This document shows, in pieces, positions 22,162-33,755 of a stretch of DNA of 64,000 bases. A program made the position numbers and the translations under genes. Each line of letters begins with the position of its first letter. Positions within the stretch are counted from its first letter, which is position 1. The DNA lies in assembly GCA_934047225.1 (NCBI GenBank), contig OW203986.1, forward strand, positions 25,795,221 to 25,859,220. Direction: 5' to 3'. The notes below the pieces were generated by a model. That model was not told the origin of the DNA and did not search any database. It saw only the letters and a program-made list of their open reading frames with translations. The DNA is from Ypsolopha sequella. Taxonomy: Eukaryota > Arthropoda > Insecta > Lepidoptera > Ypsolophidae.

Positions 22162-22815
22162 TCTTAACCATAACCTCTTACCACAGAATACAATACGATA
22201 ATTTTATTTTATTTTGTCAAAGTGCCGTGATTCGTGATGGAACAAGAAGAGTTTGTAGCACTGTTCTTCAACGTAGACTCAGATAGTGACAAAAAAAAAT
22301 TAATCTTCCTTTTCGACGAAGAGTTCCACACGACTTTTCATTTGTTTCTCTCATGACCGAATAAAACATATACTATGGTTCATCTGATCTGAACTGCTTA
22401 AATAATGGAGCGAAAACAATTTTTGACATTCCATTCCGTTCATCGCTCACATCGCCTCACCTCCGTCGCATGAGCCACGAAAGTCATACGAATGAATGAA
22501 CGCATTTGCTTCACTCATGGATTATTAGCCATTCACCTCATTCATTCGTAATCGATTTTAGCGAAATAATTCTATTTCGGAACGCAGGGTTAGAATCCTA
22601 GTCAGTACGGTGCGGTGCGCCCGAAGATGGCTAATGTAGCCGATTTTCTTAGTAAACTAAGTGCGCACCGAGCGCACGTGGGTATACCGTCCATATAATT
22701 AAAGTGAATGCCCGCGGGTGGTCGGGCTTTAAACTCGTCGCATTTGGCGTCCATAAGTCAGTTTTGCGCTGCTCCTTCACTTATGTGCAAGGTAACATTG
22801 AAGCTTGGTAATATC
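22162..22815. other. No supported feature
   Basis: This is unassigned sequence downstream of the retrotransposon. It has several GAATGA/CATTCA-rich stretches but no clear element ends or coding motifs. Confidence 0.4.
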
Positions 22816-23690
22816 AATCAATCAATAAATCAAATTTATTTGCACCATAATGTTCGAAAGAACTTAAATAACATTTGGTATTGCATCTATTACAGACCCT
22901 GTCGGGCACAGCAAAGTAACTTAAAGCTAGTAAGACAATTATTCTTATTCTATACAACGTGTAACAGAAAGGTGTAACCATATTTGAAGAGCTTATTCAG
23001 TCGATGATGTAGAACAACTTTTACTATGAAACAAAACATGTATATCGAAAAAAAAATTTTACGGTTTCATAGAAAAATGCAATGCTGCTCGGCCGAAATG
23101 TATGGAAGGTCAGATTTTTTTTTGAGATTTCAGGGTTATCTGCATAGTAAAAGTTGTTCTATACCATTGACTGAATAAGCTCTTCAAATATGGTTACACC
23201 TTTCTGTTACACGTTGTATAGGTAATTACCTATATACTTATGGGATATAAAGAAACATATCCATCATATATTTAAGTAAGTAAGTATCATAAACAAGGCA
23301 TGGATCTGTGCTTAGAATCAAGGTAAATACAATTTCTCTCTTTTATATCTATAAATATCCTAGTTACTTAAGTATTTTTCAATTGTGTAGGGACATTTTT
23401 GTATTAAATATGTTGTTAATTTGTTATTATAAGTTGTAAGTTTTAGTTAATTTTTTTATATCATTCGGTAGTTTGTTAAATAGTCTTATTGCCATATACT
23501 ATGCGCTACGGTTAAGCATTTAAATTCTAGATTTCGGTAAATTTAATCTTTCCTTATGACGTGTATTGATATTATGGGTATCTTTTACTTGGGGAAATAT
23601 TTGATGGTTTATAGTTAATAAGTGATCAGGTACGAAACAATAATTGATCGGTGCGCAATTTCAAAAATAAAATTTTAACTTGCCATAGAT
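22816..23690 (-). pseudogene. Decayed CR1/Jockey-like LINE 3' region, split by a MITE
   Basis: Read on the minus strand, about 23400-23640 carries remnants of a reverse-transcriptase C-terminus, including an IRLFNKLPNDIKK-like motif, with frameshifts and stops. The 3' UTR follows and ends at 22816-22840 in GTGCAAATAAATTTG and a (ATTG)n tail. The 266-bp MITE at 22953-23218 interrupts the 3' UTR. No functional product is expected. Confidence 0.65.
22953..23218. mobile_element. MITE family A, copy 1 (TA target)
   Basis: The ends TACAACGTGTAACAG and CTGTTACACGTTGTA are exact inverted complements. The arms extend about 75 bp with few mismatches, meeting CATAGTAAAAGTTGTTCTA. TA flanks both ends (22951-22952 and 23219-23220). 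Other copies are at 31569-31829 and 56759-57022. It is non-coding. A TA duplication suits Tc1/mariner-type mobilisation, but no transposase is present. Confidence 0.85.
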
Positions 23691-23860
23691 TGACTCGGGG
23701 CTGGGTTTTGGTTTGTAGAAAACAGGAAAAAAATTATTTTCCTCATTTCCCCAAAATGGTCTTTGAACCTTGATACCTCACTACTTACAGTCTTTACTAT
23801 GAATTTGGCTGCATGAATTGATGTCAACTTATACTAATTCTCAGCGGGATTTAAAATAAA

Positions 23861-24180
23861 GCGCTTTTTAGGGTTCCGTACCCAAAGGGTAACCAACGGG
23901 ACCCTATTACTAAGACTCCGCTGACCGTCTGTCTGTCCGTCTGTCTGTCCGTCTGTCCGTCTGTCACCAGGCTGTATCTCATGAACCGTGATAAGCAACA
24001 GTTGAAATTTTCACAGATGATGTATTTTTGTTCCCGCTATAACAACAAATACTAAAAAACAGAATAAAATAAATATTTAAGGGGGCTCCCATACAACATA
24101 CATGTTTTTTTGCCGTTTTTATAGATAATGGTACGGAACCCTTCGTGCGTGAGTCTGACTCGCATTTGGCCGGGTTTTTA
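23861..24180 (+). repeat. GTCT-block repeat with GGTTCCGTAC ends, copy 2
   Basis: It is collinear with 12165-12494 over its full length: AGGGTTCCGTACCCAAAGGG, the GTCT/GTCC run, TTTTCACAGATGATGTATTT, GGGGGCTCCCATACAAC, ATGGTACGGAACCC and a GAGTCTGACTCGC end. It is a little longer at the 3' end, reaching GGCCGGGTTTTT. Confidence 0.85.
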
Positions 24181-24524
24181 TTAATACACTCTATAATTGT
24201 ACTCAATATAAAACTTTCCAAGTATATTTCAAAGACATTTCTATTCAAGGTTTTCCAAAAATAGATGATCAGTAATGACAAAAATTAACGTAGTAACTCA
24301 ATCTTGTTTCCCTTTATTGGGTCTTCTTCTCATGCGAAATTTGATAAGTTCATTGACTTCAGGTTCAGTAACCGTTCTACGGTAAATATATCATTCCTGC
24401 CTATTCATCAAATATAAATAAATATACCGCCACGACATGAATCTCCAAGGGGTGCCAGAGGTGTTCCCGAGTGTGAACTGTGAAATGCAAATCATAATCC
24501 ACACTCTGTACATCCGTGTTTCAC

Positions 24525-24608
24525 TGACGATTATTACGTCCCAACCTGATGGGTTGTGGGCCCTATCACTGTTTTTTGGGCACAAATACACGCTTTTTAG
24601 GGCAAGCA
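24525..24608 (+). repeat. Dispersed fragment shared with 45618-45678
   Basis: Both copies contain ACGTCCCAA..TGATGGG-like sequence, CACTGTTTTTTGGG.ACAAATA and CG.TTTTTAGGGCA.GCA. The element it comes from is not recognised. Confidence 0.5.
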
Positions 24609-24610
24609 GG

Positions 24611-24770
24611 CCCGGTAGCATAGTGTTTAGTCGCGCGCGACGCGGCTTAGTTGAATCACAGGTGCGAGCAGCGTGACATGCTGTTTAATCTCAAAAATAT
24701 CATTTCACGCTCCTCGCCCTTGTGATTCAAATAAGTGGCGTCGCGCGCGATTAAACACTATGCTACTAGT
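24611..24770. mobile_element. CGCGCG-arm MITE, copy 2
   Basis: The arms CCCGGTAGCATAGTG and CACTATGCTACTAGT are inverted, followed inward by CGCGCGCGACG and CGTCGCGCGCG. The same family is at 8629-8782. GCAGG lies on both sides (24606-24610 and 24771-24775), a possible target duplication. Confidence 0.75.
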
Positions 24771-24775
24771 GCAGG

Positions 24776-25496
24776 TTTCCTCACGATAACAGTTTTAGAA
24801 AGACGATGTCTTTTCATCTCACAACCAAACCGCCTAGACAAAACAAATCAATGAGTCCTAAATTTTACATAAAATAGAGTGATAGGTCGCAGTTTCAGCC
24901 AGACAGGCATTATTACCTTCCAATCAAAGCCCTTAGCGACCCTTAAACTAATAAACAAACATGATTAAAAATGCACCCGCACCCATTTCCATATCCGCAT
25001 CCCTATTCTGGTCGACGCCAAACCACTTTCCAGTGACTTAACGCCAATCACGGTGGGCGACACCCAATACAAGCCTGCAGACGGATTAATTGAATAAATT
25101 TGCATTTCATTCCTGTTACATTTCCATTTGTTTCGAATTACTGACGCCGGAGCGGTGACTCGCAAATTAATCGTGCGATTAGTGCGCGACAAACTGGCAT
25201 AATTTTCGGTAGAAAGTTTTCGGGCGGCTTCCGGAATCGAGAGGTCATTATGGAATCGTTATGAATAAATTGATGTGCATTCATCATGTTCATTTTGTTT
25301 GGTTGTTGTGGTTCAATAAAAAGGAAAAGTCTTACGAGTGTAGGTAATTAAGGCTGCTGTAGCCGCCAACGACCTTGAGTCGACCTGTGTGGATACAAAT
25401 ATCGACAGTAAGTATATTGATATAACATTCATATCAGCGCGCACTGCATTATGTCGCTGGGTCTCCGGGTAGCAGTGTTGTTATTCATACGTTGTA
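24776..25496. other. Mostly unassigned; small shared block near 25413
   Basis: The block TAACATTCATATCAGCGCGCACTGCATTATG near 25420-25450 resembles 47064-47095 and is a fragment of an unrecognised repeat. Nothing else was identified. Confidence 0.4.
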
Positions 25497-25700
25497 ATAT
25501 ACGGCAAATGCCGTAATATACGGCAATCTATGACTTTTTTTCAGATTATACGGCAGGCTTTTCATGTAGCGTATTATGAACTACGGCATTTTAATTTATA
25601 AATATGATAAACAGTTTTTAAATAAATATAATATTACGGCAATTTTGTATTTTTTTTTCCTTAATACGGCAATTTGTAACTTTAGATACGGCAACTCGAC
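25497..25700. repeat. Cluster of TACGGCA motifs
   Basis: TACGGCA or its complement TGCCGTA occurs about eight times between 25500 and 25693, in both orientations and with irregular spacing (9 to about 45 bp). The intervening DNA is very AT-rich. It is not a simple tandem repeat. Confidence 0.65.
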
Positions 25701-25884
25701 ATTTTACAATGACAACACAGCCGAGTAGAGCAAAATAAACGCTTAAAAATACTTGAAAAATTCATAAAAAAATTTGAAGTTATAATTCTTCAAAAATAAT
25801 CAATTGAACTCATGTGTTATTTTAATTGAATTAATGTCATTGAATTCAACTCATTGAATATCGTCAATTTGACAAAGTATCGAT

Positions 25885-25947
25885 TTATTTATATATCCAC
25901 AAGTTCATAATGGGCTTCTGCAAAGTAACGCCTTTTTGAATCAATTA
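25885..25947 (+). repeat. Dispersed fragment shared with 56206-56262
   Basis: Both contain ATATCCACAA.TTCAT.ATGG followed by CTTC.GCAAAGTAACGCC and TTTTTCAAT/TTTTTGAAT. At 56206 this block forms the right end of a larger inverted-repeat element. Confidence 0.6.
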
Positions 25948-26689
25948 TATATACGTTTCGATTTGTTTATTTGCATACTTAATTAATTAAATCGGACCTT
26001 AACTTTAGTACAGTTATTCTGTAGAATATCATATACTTTTCAAATTTTTGCTAAATTAACCTCTGAGTGAAACCAGACCTTAACTGTGGCTTTTTGATCA
26101 CCAGCTGTAAGAACTGCCGTAAATTAGTTAAAGTGTCGTAATGCAGCATTCATGTACCCAACAAATTCAAGCCTTACTGAGCTGCGGCATCAACTTTTTA
26201 TCTCCAAAATCATGTGATTGCAGTCACTTGAGTAATACAAAATAAGTAATCTCGAAATAATTTTACTACAAAATTACTAACATACTTGGATCCGTTGGAA
26301 ATCCACAAGCTTTACTCTCAAATTGCATTACAAATCCCACAGTTTGCTTCTAACTAGAACAGTGTCTGTTCTAACTAACCAAAATATAATTGCAAAAGTC
26401 CGTTGTCCGACTCATATTGAGGATTACAAACTATTAGGAGACGTCATACTGTCGATACTTTGTGGGGATTCTATCCGGGATAAAATCCCTCTGTTCAGAA
26501 TTGGACTATAATGAGTTTTTCTTGTTACCGACATGTGGAGGAAAATTAGTTTTGTTCAAACATTTCCAGGGAGTATTTTCCGATTTCTGTGCACAGTTAT
26601 TTTCTTAAATTATATTAGTTTGTATGTACAATAGTTTCTTTTTCATTCATATTAAAAACTGCATACATATAATCACGCAAGTCTCCCAG
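25948..26689. other. No supported feature
   Basis: This is AT-rich DNA with short open frames only. No repeat or RNA gene was recognised. Confidence 0.4.
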
Positions 26690-27060
26690 AGGGGTAAGCA
26701 TAGACTACAGATATCCATCTGCTACGATCCTGACATACCTCTTTCATTTCTTCCACATCCATCAATTTAGTCACAAAGCTCATCTATTCCAAGTAATTTT
26801 CAATTTTCTCCGCTCGATAAATTTCTTTTGTCTCTGTACTTTCGCGTTTCTTCTGTCGAACTACATACGTTTTAGCTTGAGTTTTAGAAATCTCGCTTCA
26901 ACCATTATTCCAGAATAGCCCCCTGGTCGAGCTTTGCTTTACACTTGCGCACCATACATTTTTTTCATCACCCTACTTTCATTCATGAAAATTTCTTTCC
27001 ATATGCCCAAACTACCGAAGCATTCTTTTTATATTCTAGTCACTGCATTTCCTTTACATC
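26690..27060 (-). repeat. Interspersed repeat fragment (partner 60175-60310)
   Basis: It shares GGTAAGCATAGACTACAGAT, ATCCATCTGC, ATCCTGACATACCTCTTTC and CTTC-rich text with 60175-60310. I recall similar blocks as common in lepidopteran genomes, probably the tail of a non-LTR element. The orientation is a guess. Confidence 0.45.
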
Positions 27061-28728
27061 TTATTATTCATATTTAAAAAATGTTTCTGGGTAATTAATG
27101 ACACTAAATTAGTTTTTATAAGGGTTATCATTTCAAGGTAGAACCACGAACACAAAAACCTGATAATTTTGAAGAATTCCAAATAATGGTTACATTAATT
27201 TTATGCATAAGTTACTGCAACGATTTTCCCAGCTGATTGTTGTATTTCAAAAAATAGGTTTTTTTCTATTCATTGATATGTGAAAAACGCGCTTTGTTCC
27301 AAAATTTATATTTATCTGATTGAAAACATTGTGTTAAACAAAAAAGAAAAATGTGTATTTTTGTGGTTTCCTAATGGAGATGTATAATATTCAATAAAAT
27401 ATCCTATAATATTAAATAATAAATTCATTCAACGACATTCAGCCATTTTGAAACCGGGGTCTTATTTTGGCAACACTATCTTGGCTTACATAGAAAAACT
27501 AGATACTTATTTCATAATTTTTTTTAAACTGCCGTTTTTTCACAGCCACGAACATAAATGACGGTTTTATGAATAATTAGCCAACATCAACCAATCTAGC
27601 CAATACAACCACATTAAATCTTCAAAGACGAAAGAGGATGGGATACCTTATCAATAATGAAATATTTCCCCTCCCCAACTGATTCAATTAGTATAGTAAT
27701 GCACCTCTAATGCCTGCCGCGGGGAAAAAATCTCCCGAGTTACCTTAAACGATTTGGGGAAATCCCCACTGAATGAAATCCCCATCTAAAGGCGCTTCCT
27801 GGTCGATCTATTAGCCTGGAAGCACACGATCTGGACTGCAATCTTATTGTTTTAGCTATGAAATAATTACTGATATGATTAATGATTATTGATAGGTAAG
27901 TCAAATCACGAAATAATTGCTAACATTTTAGACTGAAAAAGACCTGCGAAGGGCAATGAAAACCAGACATCCTTACCAACCCTCTTATTAAATAAAATAG
28001 AGAGGAGTATGCTATCAAAAAAAGGCATCAGCGACACGTTAAAAGATTATTCTGTCACTGTATTCGACAAAAAATTTTAGTTTATTTGGCGGTTGAGCAT
28101 GTAGGTATATAAAATACAATGCTTTAGGGAAGGGAAACAGTGAACTCTGCAAACCACCAACAAATAGATGTTTTTGACGGAACAGATTCCTCTTAACACT
28201 TTTCAAACCTTTTTGAGTTGTAACAGTATTTTTGCCCCTCAGAAAACTGTGTTTAAATAACACTCGAAATTTGGACTTTTCCATTGTTTTCAAAATAGCT
28301 TACGTAGCTTTAATAAAAGTACAATAGATGAGTGATAAATGGCGGGAAAATTATGAAACTATGACAAGTAAAACTATGAGAAGTATCTTTTGATATTATA
28401 ATGATATAAACAATGGTACTCGTAGTTTACAAGTTTTCACCAGCGGCCCCATCTGTTGGTCGGTCCTGGGACTTTTTGTCCGAACTAGTACATTGATGAA
28501 GTAATTCTGTCGTTTTTCTATTCTTAATGGCAAATTTTGTCTGCTTTTTGAAATAAATAGATCGATTTATTCCCATAAAACATATTTTAGTGCTTTTAAA
28601 CCGATTTTATAAGTATTTTTGTATTTACAGGTAGTAACGTAATCGTATTAGATTGAATGGTTGAATCCTTGTCAGACTTAAAGATGCGTTAAAAAAATAA
28701 AGTTTTTCTTATTGAAATGTGTAATGAT
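27061..28728. other. No supported feature
   Basis: Only motif-free short frames and AT-rich DNA were seen. No element ends were recognised. Confidence 0.4.
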
Positions 28729-28862
28729 ATTATAATATATATAATCGGGTCTACCGCGATAAATTTTTACCTTTTTTACGAAAAGGGGACACCTTAAAAA
28801 TATAAAATTTATTTAAAAATTTTAAAATTTATCGCGGTAGACCCGATTATATATATTATAAT
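28729..28862. mobile_element. Short element with perfect 39-bp inverted arms
   Basis: 28729-28767 and 28824-28862 are exact inverted complements, containing TAATCGGGTCTACCGCGATA. The 56-bp spacer is A/T-rich. Perfect arms at this length suggest a recent insertion or selection on structure. There is no coding potential. Confidence 0.75.
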
Positions 28863-30684
28863 GTGTACGAAACGCGAGAGTTTAAAGTTATATGTGTAAT
28901 GATGACGTCACTGAAGGTCGAATGAAAGATATCAGTTTTTTTGTCATTTAATAAAGGATATGCTATCTTATTTTAATATTTCTATACCACAAACGGTTAA
29001 GGAAAGCTATTCCTCGAAACGGTTTTCGAATCGTAAATATAGATGAAAAAAAAGAAGAGACCAATTATTGCTCTCATTGTATTTTTTTATGTATTTAGTT
29101 CGACCGGAAGTACCCAACAGCTAATAGAGGAAGAGTGGTTGTACGAGGGTACAACCTAATGATGTTATAATAAATCGTTCCGTTTGGAATGTTGATTAGC
29201 CACCGCGGTGTGTTTTATGGTGTTTACAGAAACTTTACACCTACCTTTATTAAAAACAGATCTCTACTTAATCTGTAAATCCGAACAAAATTTACTTTTT
29301 ATTTTCTTTTATATTTTCAGTTATATTTTCCATGTAAAACATTATATCGTCGAAAAATTCAATAACTTTTAGTCCGAAAAGGATTCTCCCACGCACACCG
29401 ACCAACGTCTAGACGCGCTATACTAAACTAGCCAAGAAAATAAACAATTGTGAAAAAATAAAATTCAGAAAAATATTCAAAGGAAAAAATATATATTGTC
29501 AATGAATTTGGCTGTATCACTCAAAGAACTGAGAATACAAATAATTCTGTGAAACTTACTACATTCGAACAGAAACGAAATATTGTAACTAATTTGTTTT
29601 TTAATTTTCCATCACGAACAGCTTTTGACACAGCAAATGACGAACAGTCATTTGACGTAACTGCTGTGGAAGTTTAAAAATAAGTTGACATAAAAAGAGC
29701 GTTTTTCTATATGTAAAATTTAGTGTTAAATAAGATTTCTAGATGGCACTGTCGTATTCTTTAGCAATAGAATCAAAGACAAAATTTGCACCGATTCCAA
29801 ACAAACGAAAAACAACTTTGACATGGATTGCTACGAAACAAATTTTATCTATGGTGATATGGACAGCGCCATCTGGAGGACAGCTAAGAACTAAGAAAAA
29901 AAAAACGAAAAAGAAAAAACGCTCATTGACGGAATATTATCTATTACCGATACTCAATCAAAATAGGTACCTAATAGCAGGACCGCACCTGTGTCCCGAA
30001 GCTTCGTGCGTTTTGCTTCTTTTCCACGAACATAGCCGACAATAGCAAAGAAATCATGATCATCGGTGTTCACATTTGCGTGTGTCGTGACACTCAAAAA
30101 AAAAAGTAGAAACTCCCTTCCCCCCCGCGGTCAGAGCTCCCCTGCTTTTCGCCTTATGTCTTCGGTTGCAGAGCAATGAACTGGCTTCCTGAAAACATGA
30201 AAACAATACCAGCCCTTGTATCCCTTGTGTATATTTCGGCCAAGTAGGTATTATTCAACTGCCCGAATTTCTATGGGAGGTGATAGAGTAAAGTAAAGTT
30301 TTGGGTGGAGCAGATAAGGTAATGGGTGATCACGTGACATCGAGAATCGTGTAAATGTGTGAGTGAAATTTCGATCGTCAATGAAATGCGGGTGTACCAC
30401 GTATGGACTGTGTCTTGCATTTCACAGTTCACACTCGTAACCCCTCTAACACCCCCTCAGAGAGTCATTTCGTGACGATATATATATTTATTTATTTTAT
30501 TTTATTGTTGTGTGGGTGGAAACCGTGTGACACAACAGAATCAAAATTTTAGTCATATAGTAAATTATATTATTACAATTCTCGATGTCACGTGAGCTGT
30601 CCTTACCTTGTGCCTGTTTGATCCACCATGTAGTCTCTATCAGAACCTTCCATAAAAGTTCGGGCGGTTGAATAAATTTCTCCT
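28863..30684. other. No supported feature
   Basis: No gene or element was recognised. CAGCGCC(C)CATCT-like motifs near 28443 and 29868 may be fragments of a common repeat. Confidence 0.35.
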
Positions 30685-30686
30685 TA

Positions 30687-30952
30687 TACAAGGTGACTTT
30701 TTGATCATCGTCCAAATTCATACTGGAAGCTTGGTAAGTGATCAGCATCATAAATCGATAACAGTAATTGTGAATTTCGTAAAATGAAATTTCGACTTCC
30801 CATAGTAATTCTCTCGCAGTCCTGGGTGAATCACTATGGGGAGTCGAAATCTCATTTTATGAATTTTACAAAAATCGTTATTGGTTCATGATACTGATCA
30901 CTTCCCAAATTTCAAATATGAATTTGGACGATGTTCAAAAATTCATCTTGTA
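30687..30952. mobile_element. MITE family B, copy 1 (TA target)
   Basis: It starts TACAAGGTGACTTTTTGATC and ends with a decayed TTCATCTTGTA. The arms run over 100 bp on each side, through TTGGTAAGTGATCAG and CTGATCACTT. TA flanks both ends. Copy 2 at 63152-63417 is nearly full length and better preserved. It is non-coding. Confidence 0.85.
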
Positions 30953-31130
30953 TATAAGTAGTAATATATAAATGTTTTTTATATTCGTTACAATTGCCAG
31001 AATAAGCTCTTTAAAATTTAAATTATGACTAAACCTTTCACGCTTTCTACACTAAACCTTTTTACACTTTGTATATCAACAGTGGCTCCACTAGATGTTG
31101 CAAAATCTGGAAACTGGCGATAAAACTCGT

Positions 31131-31260
31131 CTATGATAGATTTGCGAAAAAAAAACGAAAAATCGTAAATAACTCTGTTGCTTCATACATTTGGTCGAGT
31201 AGAGAACTTTTTTTCGCGATTTGAGGGTTGATTTCATAGTAAAAGTTGTTTCTAGGACGA
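31131..31260. repeat. Diverged relative of MITE family A
   Basis: The block CATACATTTGGTCGAG...TTTTTTTCGCGATTTGAGGG...CATAGTAAAAGTTGTT parallels the central part and right arm of MITE A. The ends are not clear. Confidence 0.4.
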
Positions 31261-31568
31261 GTATTATCACCAGCTTCCGGTTTCCGTAACATCATCTTAA
31301 CATCCTGTTTATACGTTGGTACACCTGTACGCCTCTGAGGTGGCCACATTCAATTTGGTTGAACGCATAATCCGCTTACGTCGTGTCACCGGCAGCTGAA
31401 GCCGGATTCATTATGTAAATTGAACCGGTTTTCATAAAGCTCCGGATTTAAATAAGGGAGTAAATAGTTTGAAAATGTTTATAAATCGTTTAGGAATTCT
31501 ACGGAGAGCGGAGACGTGGTTTTACTAAGCCGTAGGAAAAGTTGGTCTGTAAAGATAATGCTAAGTTT

Positions 31569-31829
31569 ATTTAGCGTGTGAAAGGTGTAACCATATTTGA
31601 AGAGCTTATTCAGTCAATGGTATAGAACAACTTTTACTATGGAACAAACCCGTATCTCGAAAAAAAAAATCGACAATTTCATAGAAAAATGCAATGCCGC
31701 TCGGCCGAAATGTATGGAAAGACAGACTTTTTTTGAGATCTCAGGGTTGGCTCCGTAGTAAAAGTTGTTCTATACCATTGACTGAATAAGCTCTTCAAAT
31801 ATGGTTATACCTTTCTGTTACACGTTGTA
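31569..31829. mobile_element. MITE family A, copy 2
   Basis: It is collinear with 22953-23218, but the left end has lost about five bases (GTGTGAAAGGTG in place of GTGTAACAGAAAGGTG). The right end CTGTTACACGTTGTA is intact and is followed by TA. Confidence 0.8.
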
Positions 31830-31831
31830 TA

Positions 31832-32489
31832 GATATATAGTGATGTTTATGTGTTCTATAATAATTATGAGACACGTTATGTCTTCTTGTTGTTGTGCAA
31901 TGATAAAATTTACGACGATTTTTCTGAACCGAAATTTTTTATAAGTAAAGCATGAAATATATTCTGCATCCCAAATTCCAGCTCCAAAATGTCACGAAAA
32001 ACTTAGCAATCAACACAATAATCAAGAACATTGTGTACAATCTTCTTTCTCACCCTTCCATCTAAACCACCAATTATTTATGATCCAAATTAAACATTAA
32101 AATCATGTGCATAAAGTCTCTTTTCACTTCCAAGTCAATGGCGTTTACGATTTTTGCTTCTATATCGATAGACCAGGACCTCCAGGAAGGTATGAAGCTT
32201 GAAGGCGTCAGTAAGCCGATTATCCTGCTCAGTGTTCACGCCTCGGCCTTCCAATTTGCCAAGTAAATCTCTGGTACCTTCGCTTTTGCTTTTGGCCTGC
32301 TATAATTATAGTACTTGATGACTTATGTACGGTTGAAGAAACGAAATTGTGACCCGTTGTGAAACCTTGTCAATCCAAAGTAAAAAATAGGTGTGTTGAG
32401 GAGGAGGAGTAGTATGTATAATAAATTCGGGAGCCGTGCGAAGCGGAGCGAAACGAGACGACCCCATTCGTTTTTTACAGAAATATTCT
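31832..32489. other. No supported feature
   Basis: Short motif-free frames only. A GC-rich patch at 32430-32465 (GAAGCGGAGCGAAACGAG) resembles the 13825 region but is too short to assign. Confidence 0.35.
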
Positions 32490-32615
32490 AATTGAATGAA
32501 ACTTGAGGATAAACCTTGATTATTGCAAAACGGCTTACCTCAATAACTATTTTTGGTCGGTATAGCCGACCAGTTTCAGCAGGTTCTTCTTCAACTTCTT
32601 CTGGGCAAGTGAAGA
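32490..32615 (+). repeat. Dispersed repeat, inverted partner of 45915-46041
   Basis: ATTGAATGAAACTTGAGGAT, ATTATTGCAAAACGGC, CTCAATAA.TATTTT and CCAGTTTCAG.AG, then CTTCTTCTGGGC.AGTGAAGA, all recur in reverse order and complement at 45915-46041. No coding frame is seen. Confidence 0.7.
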
Positions 32616-33491
32616 GGCTTCCGTGACGACGTTGCGCCTCGCACTACGCATTCTACTACCCACAAACATTAAATTTTACAGGCAGGTTTCTTACACGACG
32701 CAGAAGGATTAGAAGGATTTTGTGATACATTTGTTGCTCTTTCATTTGTGGCTTAGTTGTCAATTGTCACAAGCAACGGTGAGAATGAAAAGGTTCTCTA
32801 CTCTCTAGTGGCTCACAATTTAGTTTTCCCAATCATATTCACAATATATTCCAGAAGCCCACCGTACCTTTTAAGAGGTCTCTTTTAAGTTACCTCTTAT
32901 AAAAGATATTTTTGAAGATACCTCGTTGAGCTTATTACACGTCGTAATTAGTTTCATTAAAAAAATCACGTTTGCCACGTCTGCCGTCGTCAATACGCAA
33001 TTTTTTTTTTTTGTTAAGTTTTTGGACCGAAGCTAACTCAAACAAGTATTTGATTTTAGAATCATCTACCTAAGTATTATCTTATAATAAGTCAGGTTCT
33101 AATTTAAAACTGAGCACTGTTTTAAACATTTACGACTAGGTAACGGGTAACGGACTAGGTATACACGGACTCTCAGGGTTTATATTAACAGTAAATAAAT
33201 TTACCTCATACTAAATAGGTATCCACAGATAAGTTAAAAAAGACGAGGTTGTTGGTAAGAACATTCATAGGAATATTTGATTAAACAAACCTATGAATAA
33301 GCAAACTTATGCACGTATTCAGGTTTTAATCGCATCGTTTAAGAATCCAATCGAGATTGTAAAGGTAAAGCTGTTTAACACCTATTCTGCTTTAGGAAAA
33401 AGTCTACCAATTGTCTTCGAGAATTTACCCCATAACCTAACCTTTCTTTTGGTGACATCACAAACGTTAGTGAATATCTGAAAATTATAAA
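32616..33491. other. No supported feature
   Basis: This is AT-rich unassigned DNA, including a poly-T run at about 33001. Confidence 0.4.
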
Positions 33492-33755
33492 GAGCGGTTT
33501 CGCAGCCGGATTGTGAAAAACCCGCCTTTTTCAAATTAATCGAAACAGATTACTTAAATTTATTAAACTTAAAATTTTAAAATTCTTATTTACGGAAACC
33601 AATGGAAATTTTGCCATGGCAGCATACAAAATACATAGGTAATAAGGTAATAAGGATTTGTTAAATAACTATTGAGTGAATTTTGAAATTTAAGTGTTCT
33701 GTTTCGATTAATTAGAAAAAGGCGGGTTTTTCACAATCCGGCTCCGAAACCGCTC
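33492..33755. mobile_element. TTAA-flanked MITE, copy 2
   Basis: It starts GAGCGGTTTCGCAGCCGG and ends CCGGCTCCGAAACCGCTC. The arms are inverted over about 60 bp or more, including TGAAAAACCCGCCTTTTTC. TTAA follows the right end (33756-33759); the left flank reads TAAA, probably a mutated TTAA. It belongs to the family at 4720-5057 but is shorter in the centre. Confidence 0.8.
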
